A DNA stretch of 64,000 nt. It comes from an uncultured Lachnospiraceae bacterium (GTDB lineage: Bacteria; Bacillota; Clostridia; Lachnospirales; Lachnospiraceae). This document shows positions 17,816 to 27,618 of the stretch, one piece after another. A program made the position numbers and the translations under genes. Below the pieces are notes generated by a model, which was not told the origin of the DNA, did not search any database, and saw only the letters and a list, made by a program, of their open reading frames with translations. Every line of letters starts with the position of its first letter. Position 1 is the stretch's first letter. The stretch lies in contig CANQYY010000003.1 of assembly GCA_947628225.1 (NCBI GenBank), positions 89,913 to 153,912 of the forward strand, in the 5' to 3' direction.

Positions 17816-19012
17816 ATGAAACGAGAACATATTAAAGGGTTTGTCATTGGATTTTTGGCGGGAATTGTACTTCCGGTGGCGCTTATCATAATAACAAAAT
17901 ATTTTGGCATTCATCTTCTTCCCAATGGCTCGTTGGCAGATGACGTATGGGAACGCGCCAAAGTGGTAGAGCAGTATATTGACCGCTATTATTGGAAAGA
18001 TGATGTTTCAGACCAGAAGATTTCAGAATATGCGGCGAAAGGTATGGTTTCAGCCTTAGGCGATAAATATTCCGTGTATTATACGGATGAGGAATATGAA
18101 GAAACGATGAACAGCGTCAACGGCGATTATTGCGGAATCGGCGCTACCATCCGGCTGGATGCCGGGAGCGGGAAAAAATTAATTGAGGAAGTCCAGAAAG
18201 GAAAACCGGCAGATAAAGCAGGATTAAAAGCCGGAGATGAAATAAAAAAGGTGGATGGCATTGAGATAGCGGATAAAAGCTTATCCGATACAGTAGCCAT
18301 GATAAAGGGAACGGAGGGAAAGAAATCCGTTCTGCTAATTTCCCGCATAGAAAATGGCGTCACTGTGGAAAAAGAAATTACCGTGATCAGTGAAAAAATT
18401 GTAAATCAATCTATTTCGGCGCAATTACTGGATCAGACTACAGGATATTTGAAAATCAGTACCTTTGACAATGAATCGGTTGCCCAGTTTGAACAGGCGG
18501 TACAGGAACTGGAAAAGCAGGGGCAAAAGAGTATGGTCATCGACGTCCGCAACAATGGCGGGGGCTCCCTGGAGGCAGTAGTGGAAATGTTAGACGAATT
18601 GCTTCCTGCCGGGAATCTGATTACCGAGAAGATTAAGTCCCAGCCGGATAAGGTATATAAATCCACGGATAAAAAGCATTTTGATAAACCTCTTGTCGTT
18701 CTTATTAATGAAAAAAGCGCCAGCGCCTCCGAGGTGTTTGCCGGCACGCTGCAGGATCGGCAGAAGGCGGCTCTTGTTGGGGTAAAAAGTTTTGGAAAGG
18801 GAATTGTGCAGACTATTTTTTCCCTGCAAAAATCCTGTGGTGGCGGAATCAAGCTGACGACCGGGGAATATCTTTTGCCAAACGGCCGCTCTATCCATGA
18901 AGTTGGTCTGACTCCTGATGTTGAGGTACCGTATACAGGGAGTGAGGACGATTATGGAACAAAACGGGATAACCAACTGCAAAAGGCGCTCGAAGTATTG
19001 GCGAACCAATAA
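17816..19012 (+). CDS. S41 family C-terminal processing peptidase
   Basis: A 398-residue protease with an N-terminal membrane anchor (about residues 8-30), a PDZ domain (about 115-190) and an S41 catalytic domain. The Ser is in SASASE and the Lys in SFGKG, both intact. CtpA-type proteases trim or degrade extracytoplasmic proteins and in some bacteria control M23 hydrolases. It starts 10 bases after the M23 gene with AGGAGG upstream, so the protease and the hydrolase it may regulate are cotranscribed. Confidence 0.93.
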   Translation: MKREHIKGFVIGFLAGIVLPVALIIITKYFGIHLLPNGSLADDVWERAKVVEQYIDRYYWKDDVSDQKISEYAAKGMVSALGDKYSVYYTDEEYEETMNSVNGDYCGIGATIRLDAGSGKKLIEEVQKGKPADKAGLKAGDEIKKVDGIEIADKSLSDTVAMIKGTEGKKSVLLISRIENGVTVEKEITVISEKIVNQSISAQLLDQTTGYLKISTFDNESVAQFEQAVQELEKQGQKSMVIDVRNNGGGSLEAVVEMLDELLPAGNLITEKIKSQPDKVYKSTDKKHFDKPLVVLINEKSASASEVFAGTLQDRQKAALVGVKSFGKGIVQTIFSLQKSCGGGIKLTTGEYLLPNGRSIHEVGLTPDVEVPYTGSEDDYGTKRDNQLQKALEVLANQ

Positions 19013-19065
19013 AAACAGCGGAGGATGCAATGATACGATAAGCCGTGGACGAGGAGAGGGAGAAT

Positions 19066-19725
19066 ATGGCGAAAAGGAACAGTACTTATCATCTGACAAC
19101 CAGAGAGCAGGCGTTAGCCTATGGCCTGTCATTTCCGAATACATATCAGGATGCGCCCTTTCATGACACCAACTGGCAGCTGGTTCGCATGAAGGGTTCC
19201 AAAAAGGCATTTTTGTGGACATACGAGCGCGACGGTTTTATTAATCTGAATGTGAAAACGGATGCCGAGGCGAGAGATTTCTGGAGGAGCGCCTATGATG
19301 CCGTTGTGCCGGGGTGGCATCAGAACAAAGAGCACTGGAACACAATTATTCTGGACGGCTCCATTCCGGATGATGATATTCGGCGGATGATTTCCGAGAG
19401 TTATGATTTGGTGGCAGACAGCCCGGCAAAAAGAATTTATGAGGCGGTAAAAAGAATTCCTTCCGGTCATGTGGCAACCTACAGCCAGGTGGCGGAGATG
19501 GCAGGAAATAAAAAAATGGCAAGAGCGGTTGGAAATGCATTACACAGGAATCCGGACCCGTCGGGGATCCCCTGTTATCGCGTGGTCAATGCAAAGGGGT
19601 ACTGTTCGGGAAGTTTTGCCTTTGGAGGGTCGGACGCTCAGGCAAAGCTGCTGCGTGAGGACGGAATTGAAGTGATAGATGGCAGAGTGGACTTGGAAAA
19701 ATATGGTATAGAACGGAAAATGTAA
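19066..19725 (+). CDS. Fusion of YjbR/MmcQ-like domain with alkyltransferase (MGMT) domain
   Basis: A 219-residue two-domain protein. Residues 1-115 match the MmcQ/YjbR (DUF419) fold (YGLSFPNTYQDAPF, FLWTYERDGFINLNV). Residues about 125-219 match the O6-methylguanine methyltransferase DNA-binding domain (YEAVKRIPSGHVATYSQVA). The acceptor motif reads IPCYRVVN: the Cys of canonical PCHRV is kept, but the neighbouring His is Tyr. Alkyltransferase-like proteins without the Cys have Trp instead, so this one could still accept alkyl groups, with changed chemistry. ATG 19066 follows GAGGAGAGGGAG; GTG 19045 is an unlikely alternative. Confidence 0.85.
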   Translation: MAKRNSTYHLTTREQALAYGLSFPNTYQDAPFHDTNWQLVRMKGSKKAFLWTYERDGFINLNVKTDAEARDFWRSAYDAVVPGWHQNKEHWNTIILDGSIPDDDIRRMISESYDLVADSPAKRIYEAVKRIPSGHVATYSQVAEMAGNKKMARAVGNALHRNPDPSGIPCYRVVNAKGYCSGSFAFGGSDAQAKLLREDGIEVIDGRVDLEKYGIERKM

Positions 19726-19757
19726 ATGTGAAAGAGATTCTCAGGAGGTGTTGACAG

Positions 19758-20027
19758 ATGCGGCATAAGTTTGCTGTTGCCACCGCTTTTATTTCGCTGA
19801 TTCTGCCTCTATGCGCCATGGCAATTATGCAGTGCGTGGAGGAAGAACGTGTGGAGGCGTTTTTGGGGGGCGGACTGGCAGGCTGCCTGATCGGCAGTGT
19901 GCTTGGAGTGATAGCGTTGATTTTAAACAGAGGGGAAAGCAGGCTGGTGAAAATACTGTCAATTATTCCTATGTGTCCGCTGGGAGTATATATGTTATTG
20001 CTTATCCCCTATATACTGTTTCGATAA
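19758..20027 (+). CDS. Small membrane protein of unknown function
   Basis: An 89-residue protein with three hydrophobic segments (about residues 7-24, 36-57, 66-88) and a short acidic stretch EEERVEA. I do not recognise the family. AGGAGG lies 11 bases before the ATG. It follows the alkyltransferase fusion by 32 bases and is closed by a strong terminator, so it is likely the last gene of that transcript. Confidence 0.65.
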   Translation: MRHKFAVATAFISLILPLCAMAIMQCVEEERVEAFLGGGLAGCLIGSVLGVIALILNRGESRLVKILSIIPMCPLGVYMLLLIPYILFR

Positions 20028-20085
20028 TCAAATGGAATAGCGGCATTGGTTATTTGGGAGGGAAGAAGAGATACACAATCTTCAA

Positions 20086-20127
20086 AAAGTACAGAACAAA
20101 TGTTCATTTTGCTCTGTACTTTTTTTA
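20086..20127 (+). terminator. Terminator ahead of uvrB
   Basis: AAAGTACAGA (20086-20095) pairs perfectly with TCTGTACTTT (20113-20122), with a 17-base loop and a continuing T run. Confidence 0.88.
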
Positions 20128-20134
20128 TGGATAG

Positions 20135-20143
20135 TGGTATACT
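20135..20143 (+). promoter_or_regulatory. Extended -10 promoter of uvrBA
   Basis: TGGTATACT is an extended -10 (TATACT at 20138-20143). The -35 region falls in the terminator 3' arm and matches poorly. No LexA/DinR box was recognised. Confidence 0.55.
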
Positions 20144-20178
20144 ATAAAAGCAGGAATATTCTCGAAAGGAAAGATACC

Positions 20179-22164
20179 ATGCCACAATTCAAACTTCACG
20201 CCCCCTTTCAGCCCACCGGCGACCAGCCGGAAGCGATCGAAGCATTAGTAAAAGGCTTCAAAGAGGGCAATCAATTCCAGACGCTGCTCGGCGTCACGGG
20301 CTCCGGCAAGACGTTCACGATGGCGAACGTCATCCAGGCGTTGCAGAAGCCGACTCTCGTGATCGCGCACAATAAGACGCTGGCGGCGCAGCTTTACGGG
20401 GAGTTCAAGGAGATGTTCCCGGAGAATGCGGTGGAATATTTTGTGTCCTACTACGATTATTATCAGCCGGAAGCCTATGTACCCTCCACAGATACCTATA
20501 TTGAAAAGGATTCCGCTATTAATGAAGAAATTGATAAGCTCCGGCATTCTGCCACTGCGGCTCTGACAGAGCGCAGGGATGTTATTATTATTGCCAGTGT
20601 ATCCTGTATTTACGGATTGGGCAGTCCCATTGATTATCAGAATATGACGGTATCGCTCCGCCCCGGGATGGAGAGGGATCGGGATGAGGTAATCCGGAAA
20701 CTGATAGATATACAGTATACAAGAAATGATATGGATTTTCACCGCGGCACCTTCCGGGTGCGGGGGGATGTGGTGGAGATTTTCCCCGCTTCCGCTACAG
20801 ACCGCGCTATCCGGGTGGAATTTTTTGGGGACGAAGTGGACCGGATTCAGGAAATTGATGTGCTGACCGGAGAGCCTCTCAGCAGGATGGAGCATATGGT
20901 TGTGTTTCCTGCTTCTCATTATGTGGTAGCTCCGGATAAAATGGAGCGGGCCATTGTGGCGATTGAATCAGAACTGAAAGAACGGGTAAAATATTTTAAA
21001 AGTGAGGACAAGCTGCTGGAAGCCCAAAGAATTGCGGAGCGGACCCATTTTGATATTGAGATGCTGAGGGAAACGGGATTCTGCTCTGGGATTGAGAATT
21101 ATTCCATGCACTTAAACGGTTTAAGTCCCGGAGATACTCCCCAGACTTTAATGGATTATTTTCCGGAGGATTTTCTTATTATTGTGGATGAATCCCACAT
21201 TACCATTCCTCAGATTCGGGGGATGTACGCGGGGGATCAGTCGAGAAAGACTACACTTGTAGATTATGGATTCCGCCTGCCTTCCGCTAAGAGCAACCGG
21301 CCTTTGAATTTTGAAGAATTTGAATCCCACATAAACCAGATGATGTTTGTTTCGGCGACTCCTTCGGACTATGAGGCGGCCCATGAGCTTATGCGGACCG
21401 AACAGATTATCCGCCCTACCGGTCTTTTGGATCCGGAAGTATTTGTCCGGCCGGTACAGGGACAGGTGGATGATTTGCTGGGAGAAATCCGAAAGGTAAC
21501 AAAGAAAAACGGCAAAGTTCTGGTGACGACGCTGACAAAACGAATGGCGGAGGATTTAACCAGGTATTTAAAGGAGGTAGGCGTACGGGTCCGCTATCTT
21601 CATTCTGATATTGATACCTTAGAGCGTTCGGAAATCATCCGGGATATGCGGATGGATGTCTTTGATGTATTAGTGGGGATTAACCTGTTAAGAGAGGGAT
21701 TGGATATCCCGGAGGTGTGTCTGGTAGCGATATTGGATGCCGATAAGGAGGGCTTTCTGCGTTCGGAAACTTCTTTGATTCAGACCATTGGACGTGCCGC
21801 CAGAAACGCTGAGGGGCGGGTTATCATGTATGCCGATGAGGAAACGGAGTCCATGCAAAAAGCGATTGGGGAAACGAACCGCCGCCGTCAGGTGCAGCAG
21901 GCGTATAATGAGGCGCACGGCATCACGCCCCAGACAATTAAAAAGGCAGTCAGAGATCTGATCCGCATTACTTCTAAGGCAGAAAAAGATATTACGGAGG
22001 AAGAAAAAGATCCGGAATCTATGAGCAGGGAAGAATTAGAAAAGGCAATCCGAAAACTGTCTAAAAGGATGGAACAGGCGGCCGCCGAGCTGAATTTTGA
22101 ACTGGCGGCAGAACTGCGCGACAAAATGCTGGAATATAAAAAACATTTACAGGAATGTATGTGA
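20179..22164 (+). CDS. uvrB: UvrABC system protein B
   Basis: A 661-residue excision-repair helicase with Walker A GVTGSGKT near residue 40, the beta-hairpin region [21 protein letters not shown] and a C-terminal UVR domain ([18 protein letters not shown]). The start at 20179 has GAAAGGAAAG upstream; an in-frame ATG at 20134 lies in the promoter. Bases 20281-20400 are about 63% GC by hand count, with ACG, GTC, CTC and AAG codons, then composition returns to normal within the same gene. This suggests a mosaic 5' end. Confidence 0.97.
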   Translation: MPQFKLHAPFQPTGDQPEAIEALVKGFKEGNQFQTLLGVTGSGKTFTMANVIQALQKPTLVIAHNKTLAAQLYGEFKEMFPENAVEYFVSYYDYYQPEAYVPSTDTYIEKDSAINEEIDKLRHSATAALTERRDVIIIASVSCIYGLGSPIDYQNMTVSLRPGMERDRDEVIRKLIDIQYTRNDMDFHRGTFRVRGDVVEIFPASATDRAIRVEFFGDEVDRIQEIDVLTGEPLSRMEHMVVFPASHYVVAPDKMERAIVAIESELKERVKYFKSEDKLLEAQRIAERTHFDIEMLRETGFCSGIENYSMHLNGLSPGDTPQTLMDYFPEDFLIIVDESHITIPQIRGMYAGDQSRKTTLVDYGFRLPSAKSNRPLNFEEFESHINQMMFVSATPSDYEAAHELMRTEQIIRPTGLLDPEVFVRPVQGQVDDLLGEIRKVTKKNGKVLVTTLTKRMAEDLTRYLKEVGVRVRYLHSDIDTLERSEIIRDMRMDVFDVLVGINLLREGLDIPEVCLVAILDADKEGFLRSETSLIQTIGRAARNAEGRVIMYADEETESMQKAIGETNRRRQVQQAYNEAHGITPQTIKKAVRDLIRITSKAEKDITEEEKDPESMSREELEKAIRKLSKRMEQAAAELNFELAAELRDKMLEYKKHLQECM

Positions 22165-22179
22165 ATAAGAGAGGATACT

Positions 22180-25029
22180 ATGAGTACAAATAATACAGAC
22201 AAAAAACGAGTAATACGCATCCGTGGAGCAAGAGAGCATAACCTGAAGGAGATTAACTTAGATATTCCGAGAGATGAATTTGTTGTCCTTACCGGTTTGA
22301 GCGGTTCCGGTAAATCATCCCTTGCCTTTGACACGATTTATGCAGAGGGGCAGAGGCGGTACATGGAATCACTATCCTCTTACGCCAGACAATTTCTGGG
22401 GCAGATGGAAAAACCGGATGTAGAGAGCATTGAGGGATTACCGCCGGCGATTTCCATTGACCAGAAATCTACCAACCGCAACCCACGTTCTACCGTAGGG
22501 ACCGTTACGGAAATTTACGATTATTTTCGGCTTTTGTATGCGCGCGTGGGAATCCCGCATTGTCCGGTCTGCGGCAAGGAGATAAAGAAGCAGACCGTTG
22601 ACCAGATGGTGGATGAGATTATGAAACTGCCGGAGCGCACTAAAATCCAATTGTTGGCGCCGGTGGTCCGGGGACGGAAGGGAGAGCATGTCAAGATTTT
22701 TGACAAGGCAAAAAAAAGCGGTTACGTCCGTGTGATAGTAGATGGCAACCAATTTGAACTCAGCGAGGAAATCAAACTGGAGAAAAATAAAAAACATACG
22801 ATTGAAATTATTGTAGACCGTCTGGTAATACGGGAAGGCATAGAGAAGCGTATGACGGATTCGATTGAAAATGTGTTAAAACTCTCAGACGGATTGCTGG
22901 TTGTGGATGTGGTTGGCAGGGAGCCGATAAATTTCAGCCAGAGCTTTTCCTGCCCGGACTGCGGCGTCAGTATTGATGAGATTGAGCCGAGAAGTTTTTC
23001 CTTCAATAATCCCTTTGGCGCCTGTCCGACCTGTCATGGCATTGGTTATAAAATGGAATTTGATGAGGACTTGATCATACCGGATAAAAGCCTTAGCATT
23101 GACGAGGGAGCCATTGCGGTTATGGGCTGGCAGTCTGTTACTGATCCGGGCAGTTACAGCCGCTGCATTATGGATGCTCTGGCAAAAGAATATGGTTTCA
23201 GCCTGGACACCCCTTTTCGGGAATATCCAAAGGATATTCAGAATATTATCTGGTACGGCACAGGCGGACACAGGGTTGAGGTACATTACACCGGCCGTCA
23301 TGGCCGCGGCGTATATAATGTAGCCTTTGAGGGTCTGCTCCATAATGTGGAAAAACGGTACCGCGAAACAGCATCCGAGGTATCCAGACAGGAATATGAA
23401 TCCTTTATGAGGATAACCCCATGCCGGGAATGCGGAGGCAGACGACTGAAAAAAGAATCCTTAGCCGTTACGGTAGGAGATAAAAATATCGCGGAAATCT
23501 GTGATCTGCCCATTTTAGATTTGAAGCAGTTTATGGAGGAAGTGAATCTTACCGAACGCCAAAAACAGATTGGACGGCTGGTGTTAAGGGAAATCCGGGC
23601 AAGACTGGGATTTTTGGTGGATGTAGGGCTGGATTATCTGAGTCTGGCGCGCGCCACGGGTTCCCTTTCCGGCGGCGAGGCGCAAAGAATCCGCCTTGCC
23701 ACCCAGATAGGCTCTGGGCTGGTAGGGGTAGCCTATATTCTGGATGAGCCAAGCATTGGGCTGCATCAGCGGGATAATGATAAATTAATCCGAACCCTGA
23801 AAAAACTGAAGGATCTGGGAAATACCCTGATTGTGGTAGAACATGATGAGGACACGATGTTAGCGGCCGATTATGTGGTGGATATCGGACCGGGCGCCGG
23901 CGAGCATGGCGGCGCCGTAGTGGCAGAGGGAACAGCGCAGGATATTATGAAGGTGCCGGAGTCGATTACCGGGGCGTATCTCAGTGGAAAGATCCGGATC
24001 CCGGTACCCAAAAAACGTCGGAAGCCCACAGGATATTTGACGGTAAAGGGAGCGGAGGAAAACAATTTAAAGAAAATCAATGTAAAAATCCCTTTGGGGG
24101 TAATGACTTGTGTTACCGGTGTGTCCGGTTCCGGTAAAAGCTCGCTGGTCAACGAAATCCTGTCCAAAAGCCTTACCAGAACCCTGAACCACGCCCGCTG
24201 TATACCGGGAAAACACACAGAAATTAAAGGCGTGGAGCAATTAGATAAAGTAATTAATATTGACCAATCGCCTATTGGGCGGACGCCCCGCTCCAATCCG
24301 GCTACCTACACCGGCGTTTTTGATATGATTCGGGATTTGTTTGCAGCGACCCCGGATGCTAAGGAAAGAGGCTATAAAAAAGGGCGATTTAGTTTTAACA
24401 TCAAAGGCGGCCGCTGTGAAGCATGCGCCGGCGATGGAATCATAAGGATAGAAATGAATTTTTTGCCGGACATTTACGTCCCCTGTGAGGTCTGTGGGGG
24501 AAAACGCTACAATAGGGAAACATTAGAAGTAAAGTATAAAGGGAAAAGCATATATGATGTGCTGGATATGACCGTGGAGGAAGCTCTTGGATTTTTCCGG
24601 CATATTCCAGGCATCCACCGTAAAATCCAGACGATGTATGATGTGGGACTTTCCTATGTAAAGCTGGGACAGCCATCTACCACGCTTTCCGGCGGGGAAG
24701 CGCAACGGATTAAGCTGGCTGCGGAGCTGAGTAAACGCAGCACCGGGCGGACAATTTATATTCTGGATGAACCTACCACCGGTCTTCATTTTGCCGATGT
24801 CCATAAACTGATCGACATATTGCACCGCCTGACGGAAGGGGGCAACTCGGTTGTCGTAATTGAACATAATCTGGATGTCATAAAAACTGCCGATTACATT
24901 ATTGATATGGGTCCGGAGGGCGGCGACAAGGGCGGAACGGTAGTGACGCAGGGAACGCCGGAGCAGGTGGCGCAGTGCGAAAAATCCTATACCGGTTACT
25001 ATATGAAGAAAATGTTAGGAGGAAAATAA
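22180..25029 (+). CDS. uvrA: UvrABC system protein A
   Basis: A 949-residue tandem ABC ATPase that scans DNA for bulky damage and loads UvrB. Walker A motifs GLSGSGKSS and GVSGSGKSS and two LSGGEAQRI signatures mark the two halves. Zinc-binding Cys pairs occur as CPVCG, CPDCG, CRECGG, and CEACAGDG with CEVCGGKRY. It is the normal length, starts 16 bases after uvrB and overlaps the next gene by one base. Confidence 0.98.
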   Translation: MSTNNTDKKRVIRIRGAREHNLKEINLDIPRDEFVVLTGLSGSGKSSLAFDTIYAEGQRRYMESLSSYARQFLGQMEKPDVESIEGLPPAISIDQKSTNRNPRSTVGTVTEIYDYFRLLYARVGIPHCPVCGKEIKKQTVDQMVDEIMKLPERTKIQLLAPVVRGRKGEHVKIFDKAKKSGYVRVIVDGNQFELSEEIKLEKNKKHTIEIIVDRLVIREGIEKRMTDSIENVLKLSDGLLVVDVVGREPINFSQSFSCPDCGVSIDEIEPRSFSFNNPFGACPTCHGIGYKMEFDEDLIIPDKSLSIDEGAIAVMGWQSVTDPGSYSRCIMDALAKEYGFSLDTPFREYPKDIQNIIWYGTGGHRVEVHYTGRHGRGVYNVAFEGLLHNVEKRYRETASEVSRQEYESFMRITPCRECGGRRLKKESLAVTVGDKNIAEICDLPILDLKQFMEEVNLTERQKQIGRLVLREIRARLGFLVDVGLDYLSLARATGSLSGGEAQRIRLATQIGSGLVGVAYILDEPSIGLHQRDNDKLIRTLKKLKDLGNTLIVVEHDEDTMLAADYVVDIGPGAGEHGGAVVAEGTAQDIMKVPESITGAYLSGKIRIPVPKKRRKPTGYLTVKGAEENNLKKINVKIPLGVMTCVTGVSGSGKSSLVNEILSKSLTRTLNHARCIPGKHTEIKGVEQLDKVINIDQSPIGRTPRSNPATYTGVFDMIRDLFAATPDAKERGYKKGRFSFNIKGGRCEACAGDGIIRIEMNFLPDIYVPCEVCGGKRYNRETLEVKYKGKSIYDVLDMTVEEALGFFRHIPGIHRKIQTMYDVGLSYVKLGQPSTTLSGGEAQRIKLAAELSKRSTGRTIYILDEPTTGLHFADVHKLIDILHRLTEGGNSVVVIEHNLDVIKTADYIIDMGPEGGDKGGTVVTQGTPEQVAQCEKSYTGYYMKKMLGGK

Positions 25030-25619
25030 TGTATCCATTTTTTGCCATGATGGCGCGCATGAAATATATTGAGAGATGGGCGCTTATGAGAAATTCCCTG
25101 AAGGAAAATATTAGCGAACATTCCCTGGAGGTGGCAATGTTAGCCCATGGGCTGGCGATTATATCGAACGAAAGATGCGGGGGAAATCTCGACGTCGGGC
25201 AGATTGCCCTGATGGGTCTGTACCATGATGCCAATGAAATTATTACCGGGGATATGCCGACGCCGGTAAAATATTATGACGAATATATCCGGGAGGAATA
25301 TAAGCGGGTGGAAAATATCGCAAACCACACAATGATAAATAAGCTGCCGGAATACATGAAAAAATATTACAGGCCGCTTTTTCTGCCGGAGGAACAGGAG
25401 CACAGGGATAAGGCGTGGCGCATTGTCAAAGCGGCGGATAAATTGTCCGCCCTGATCAAATGCAAGGAGGAGCTGCGCACGGGCAATCAGGAATTTGCGA
25501 CGGCAAAGGAAACCATTGAACAGGCGTTGGCAGATATGGATATGCCCGAGATAGAAATTTTTGTGCAGGAATTTCTGCCGGCATATGACCTGACGTTAGA
25601 CGAGTTGCAGAAGGCTTGA
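25029..25619 (+). CDS. YfbR-like HD-domain 5'-deoxynucleotidase
   Basis: A 196-residue HD-domain phosphohydrolase. Metal ligands are visible as EHSLEVAMLAH, YHDANEIITGDMPTPVKYY and KAADKLSALIKCKEE. YfbR-type enzymes dephosphorylate dNMPs. The ATG shares one base with the uvrA stop (TAATG), with AGGAGGAAA upstream, so it is translationally coupled to uvrA. Nucleotide clean-up after excision repair is a plausible but unproven link. Its TGA stop lies inside the -35 of the riboflavin operon promoter. Confidence 0.9.
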   Translation: MYPFFAMMARMKYIERWALMRNSLKENISEHSLEVAMLAHGLAIISNERCGGNLDVGQIALMGLYHDANEIITGDMPTPVKYYDEYIREEYKRVENIANHTMINKLPEYMKKYYRPLFLPEEQEHRDKAWRIVKAADKLSALIKCKEELRTGNQEFATAKETIEQALADMDMPEIEIFVQEFLPAYDLTLDELQKA

Positions 25620-25644
25620 CGGAATAATATGTTTATGATATAGT
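25616..25644 (+). promoter_or_regulatory. Promoter of the FMN riboswitch/rib operon
   Basis: TTGACG (25616-25621), a 17-base spacer and TATAGT (25639-25644) with extended TG at 25636-25637. The -35 contains the stop codon of the preceding gene. Confidence 0.82.
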
Positions 25645-25656
25645 GGTGGCAAATAG

Positions 25657-25767
25657 AGGTCTTCAGGGCGGGGTGCAAGTCCCCACCGGCGGTAAAGCCC
25701 GCGAGCAGGTAAACCTGCTGATTCGGTGAGATTCCGAAGCCGACAGTATAGTCTGGATGAAAGAAGA
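25657..25767 (+). ncRNA. FMN riboswitch (RFN element)
   Basis: Conserved RFN blocks are all visible in order: TCTTCAGGGCGGGGTG, the GTCCCCACCGGCGGTA block, GCCCGCGAGC, the GATTCGGTGAGATTCCG region, and GACAGTATAGTCTGGATG near the 3' end. It binds flavin mononucleotide and shuts off the rib genes. The terminator at 25788 is its expression platform. Confidence 0.97.
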
Positions 25768-25787
25768 TTTAGGATGATGATTATATG

Positions 25788-25819
25788 CCCGGAGTATCTT
25801 TATATGCTCCGGGTTTTTT
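25788..25819 (+). terminator. Riboswitch-controlled terminator
   Basis: CCCGGAG (25788-25794) pairs with CTCCGGG (25807-25813), followed by six T, just before ribD. It should form when FMN is bound. Confidence 0.9.
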
Positions 25820-25835
25820 CTTATAAGGAGGAAGC

Positions 25836-26936
25836 ATGACAAAGCAGGGATATATGCAGCTTGCGCTGGAACTGGCGAAAAAGGGAATGGGACGCACCTC
25901 CCCGAATCCTATGGTAGGCTGTGTGGTTGTGAAAGATGGGGAGATTGTGACACAGGGGTACCATGAACAGTATGGAAAATATCATGCAGAGAGAAACGCC
26001 CTGATAAACTATGACGGGGATTTGAAGGGAGCCGATCTGTATGTGACGCTGGAGCCCTGCTGTCATCAGGGAAACACACCCCCCTGTACCGATATTATCA
26101 TAGAAAAAGGAATCAGCCGGGTTTTTATCGGCTCACTGGATCCGAATCCTAAGGTGGCAGGAAAAGGCGCTGCTATTTTAAAAGAGCATGGCATTGCAAT
26201 AGAAACGGGTATATTAGAAGAAGAATGTTTGGAACTGAATGAAGTGTTTTTCCATTACATTACAACGAAATCCCCTTTTACCGTAATCAAATATGCCATG
26301 ACTTTGGATGGAAAAATTGCCACTGCCAGCGGGGATTCCAAGTGGGTTACCGGAGAAGAAGCCCGTCGCCATGCTCATATGCTGAGAAAAAAATACAGCG
26401 CCATTATGGTGGGGATTACAACGGTGTTACAGGACAATCCGTTGTTAAACTGCCGGATAGAGAAAGGAGTTGACCCGGTTCGGATTATTTGCGATTCGCA
26501 TCTTCGCATTCCCATGAATAGCCGGATAGTACAGACAGCAGGGGATATTCCTACGATAGTTGCGTACTCGGAGGGAAAACCGGAAAAGGAAAAACAACTG
26601 AAAGAGGCGGGAATTGAGCTGCTCCGCACTTCGGAACCCGACAGGGTGGATTTGCCGGAGCTAATGAAAGAGCTGGGGAACAGAGGCATTGACAGTGTGC
26701 TGGCAGAGGGAGGCGGTACCCTTCACGGAAGCCTGTTAAAAAGCGGGCTTGTGAATCGTGTTTACTGCTATGTGGCGCCGAAGCTGATCGGCGGGAGGGA
26801 AGCGAAATCCCCAATAGAGGGCAGGGGTTTTTCCCGGATGGATGAGGCATTAGGGCTGAATAAGACAGAAATATTAAAATTGGGAAATGATCTATGTATC
26901 AGCGGTCGTGTAGACGGTCGTTATACCGGACAATAA
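25836..26936 (+). CDS. ribD: Bifunctional riboflavin deaminase/reductase RibD
   Basis: A 366-residue enzyme. The N-terminal deaminase has zinc motifs HAERNAL and EPCCHQGNTPPC, and the C-terminal part is the pyrimidine reductase (YAMTLDGKIAT, EGGGTLHGSLL). It carries out steps two and three of riboflavin synthesis. It is the first gene after the FMN riboswitch, with AGGAGG before the ATG. Confidence 0.97.
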   Translation: MTKQGYMQLALELAKKGMGRTSPNPMVGCVVVKDGEIVTQGYHEQYGKYHAERNALINYDGDLKGADLYVTLEPCCHQGNTPPCTDIIIEKGISRVFIGSLDPNPKVAGKGAAILKEHGIAIETGILEEECLELNEVFFHYITTKSPFTVIKYAMTLDGKIATASGDSKWVTGEEARRHAHMLRKKYSAIMVGITTVLQDNPLLNCRIEKGVDPVRIICDSHLRIPMNSRIVQTAGDIPTIVAYSEGKPEKEKQLKEAGIELLRTSEPDRVDLPELMKELGNRGIDSVLAEGGGTLHGSLLKSGLVNRVYCYVAPKLIGGREAKSPIEGRGFSRMDEALGLNKTEILKLGNDLCISGRVDGRYTGQ

Positions 26937-26948
26937 GGGGGAAATTTA

Positions 26949-27596
26949 GTGTTTACAGGAATCATAGAAGAAATTGGACAAATTCAATCCATTGGGAGGA
27001 GCGGGCGCTCTGCCGTGCTGCGCATCAAATGCCATAAGGTATTGGAGGGTACGAAAATCGGCGACAGCATTGCTGTGAACGGCGTCTGTCTGACAGTGAC
27101 AACAATACAAAAGGATGGTTATACAGCAGATGTGATGGCAGAAACGATAAACCGGAGTTCCCTTGGAGCATTAAAACCGGGGAGCCGTGTCAATTTGGAA
27201 CGCGCGATGCCGGCAGACGGCAGATTCGGCGGCCATTTTGTGGCGGGGCATATAGACGGTACCGGAACGATAGAGGATATTTCCCGTGATGAAACCGCAG
27301 TATGGTATCGGATATCGGCGGAACCAGCCTTACTTCGGTATATTGTGGAAAAGGGTTCGATCACAATAGACGGCATTAGCCTGACTGTGGCAGGAGTAAG
27401 CGGGGCGGATTTTTCTGTTTCCATTATTCCTCATACCCAGGCGAATACTTCTCTGGCAGACCGACATCGGGGGGATATTGTAAATCTGGAAACAGATATA
27501 ATTGGAAAATATGTAGAAAAATTATGGCAGCCACAGGATGAACGGAAGAAAAAGGAAAAGCTGACGAGGGAATTTTTGGAAGAAAACGGCTTTTAA
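26949..27596 (+). CDS. ribE: Riboflavin synthase, alpha subunit
   Basis: A 215-residue enzyme of two lumazine-binding repeats (starting with FTGIIEE and with [13 protein letters not shown]) that dismutates two lumazines to riboflavin. The start is GTG 26949, which begins with the expected VFTGIIEE, preceded by AGGGGGAA. The last 20 residues are a charged tail of no clear function. It lies 12 bases after ribD. Confidence 0.96.
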   Translation: MFTGIIEEIGQIQSIGRSGRSAVLRIKCHKVLEGTKIGDSIAVNGVCLTVTTIQKDGYTADVMAETINRSSLGALKPGSRVNLERAMPADGRFGGHFVAGHIDGTGTIEDISRDETAVWYRISAEPALLRYIVEKGSITIDGISLTVAGVSGADFSVSIIPHTQANTSLADRHRGDIVNLETDIIGKYVEKLWQPQDERKKKEKLTREFLEENGF

Positions 27597-27618
27597 AACA
27601 GAAAGAAGGGATAGAAAA

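Noticed and set aside
24975..25028. Longer N-terminus for the YfbR-like gene
   Set aside because: It would overlap uvrA by 54 bases; ATG 25029 has AGGAGG and gives the family's normal start.
27345..27365. GGGTTCGATC resembling a tRNA T-arm
   Set aside because: It lies inside ribE coding sequence and no acceptor or anticodon stem surrounds it.
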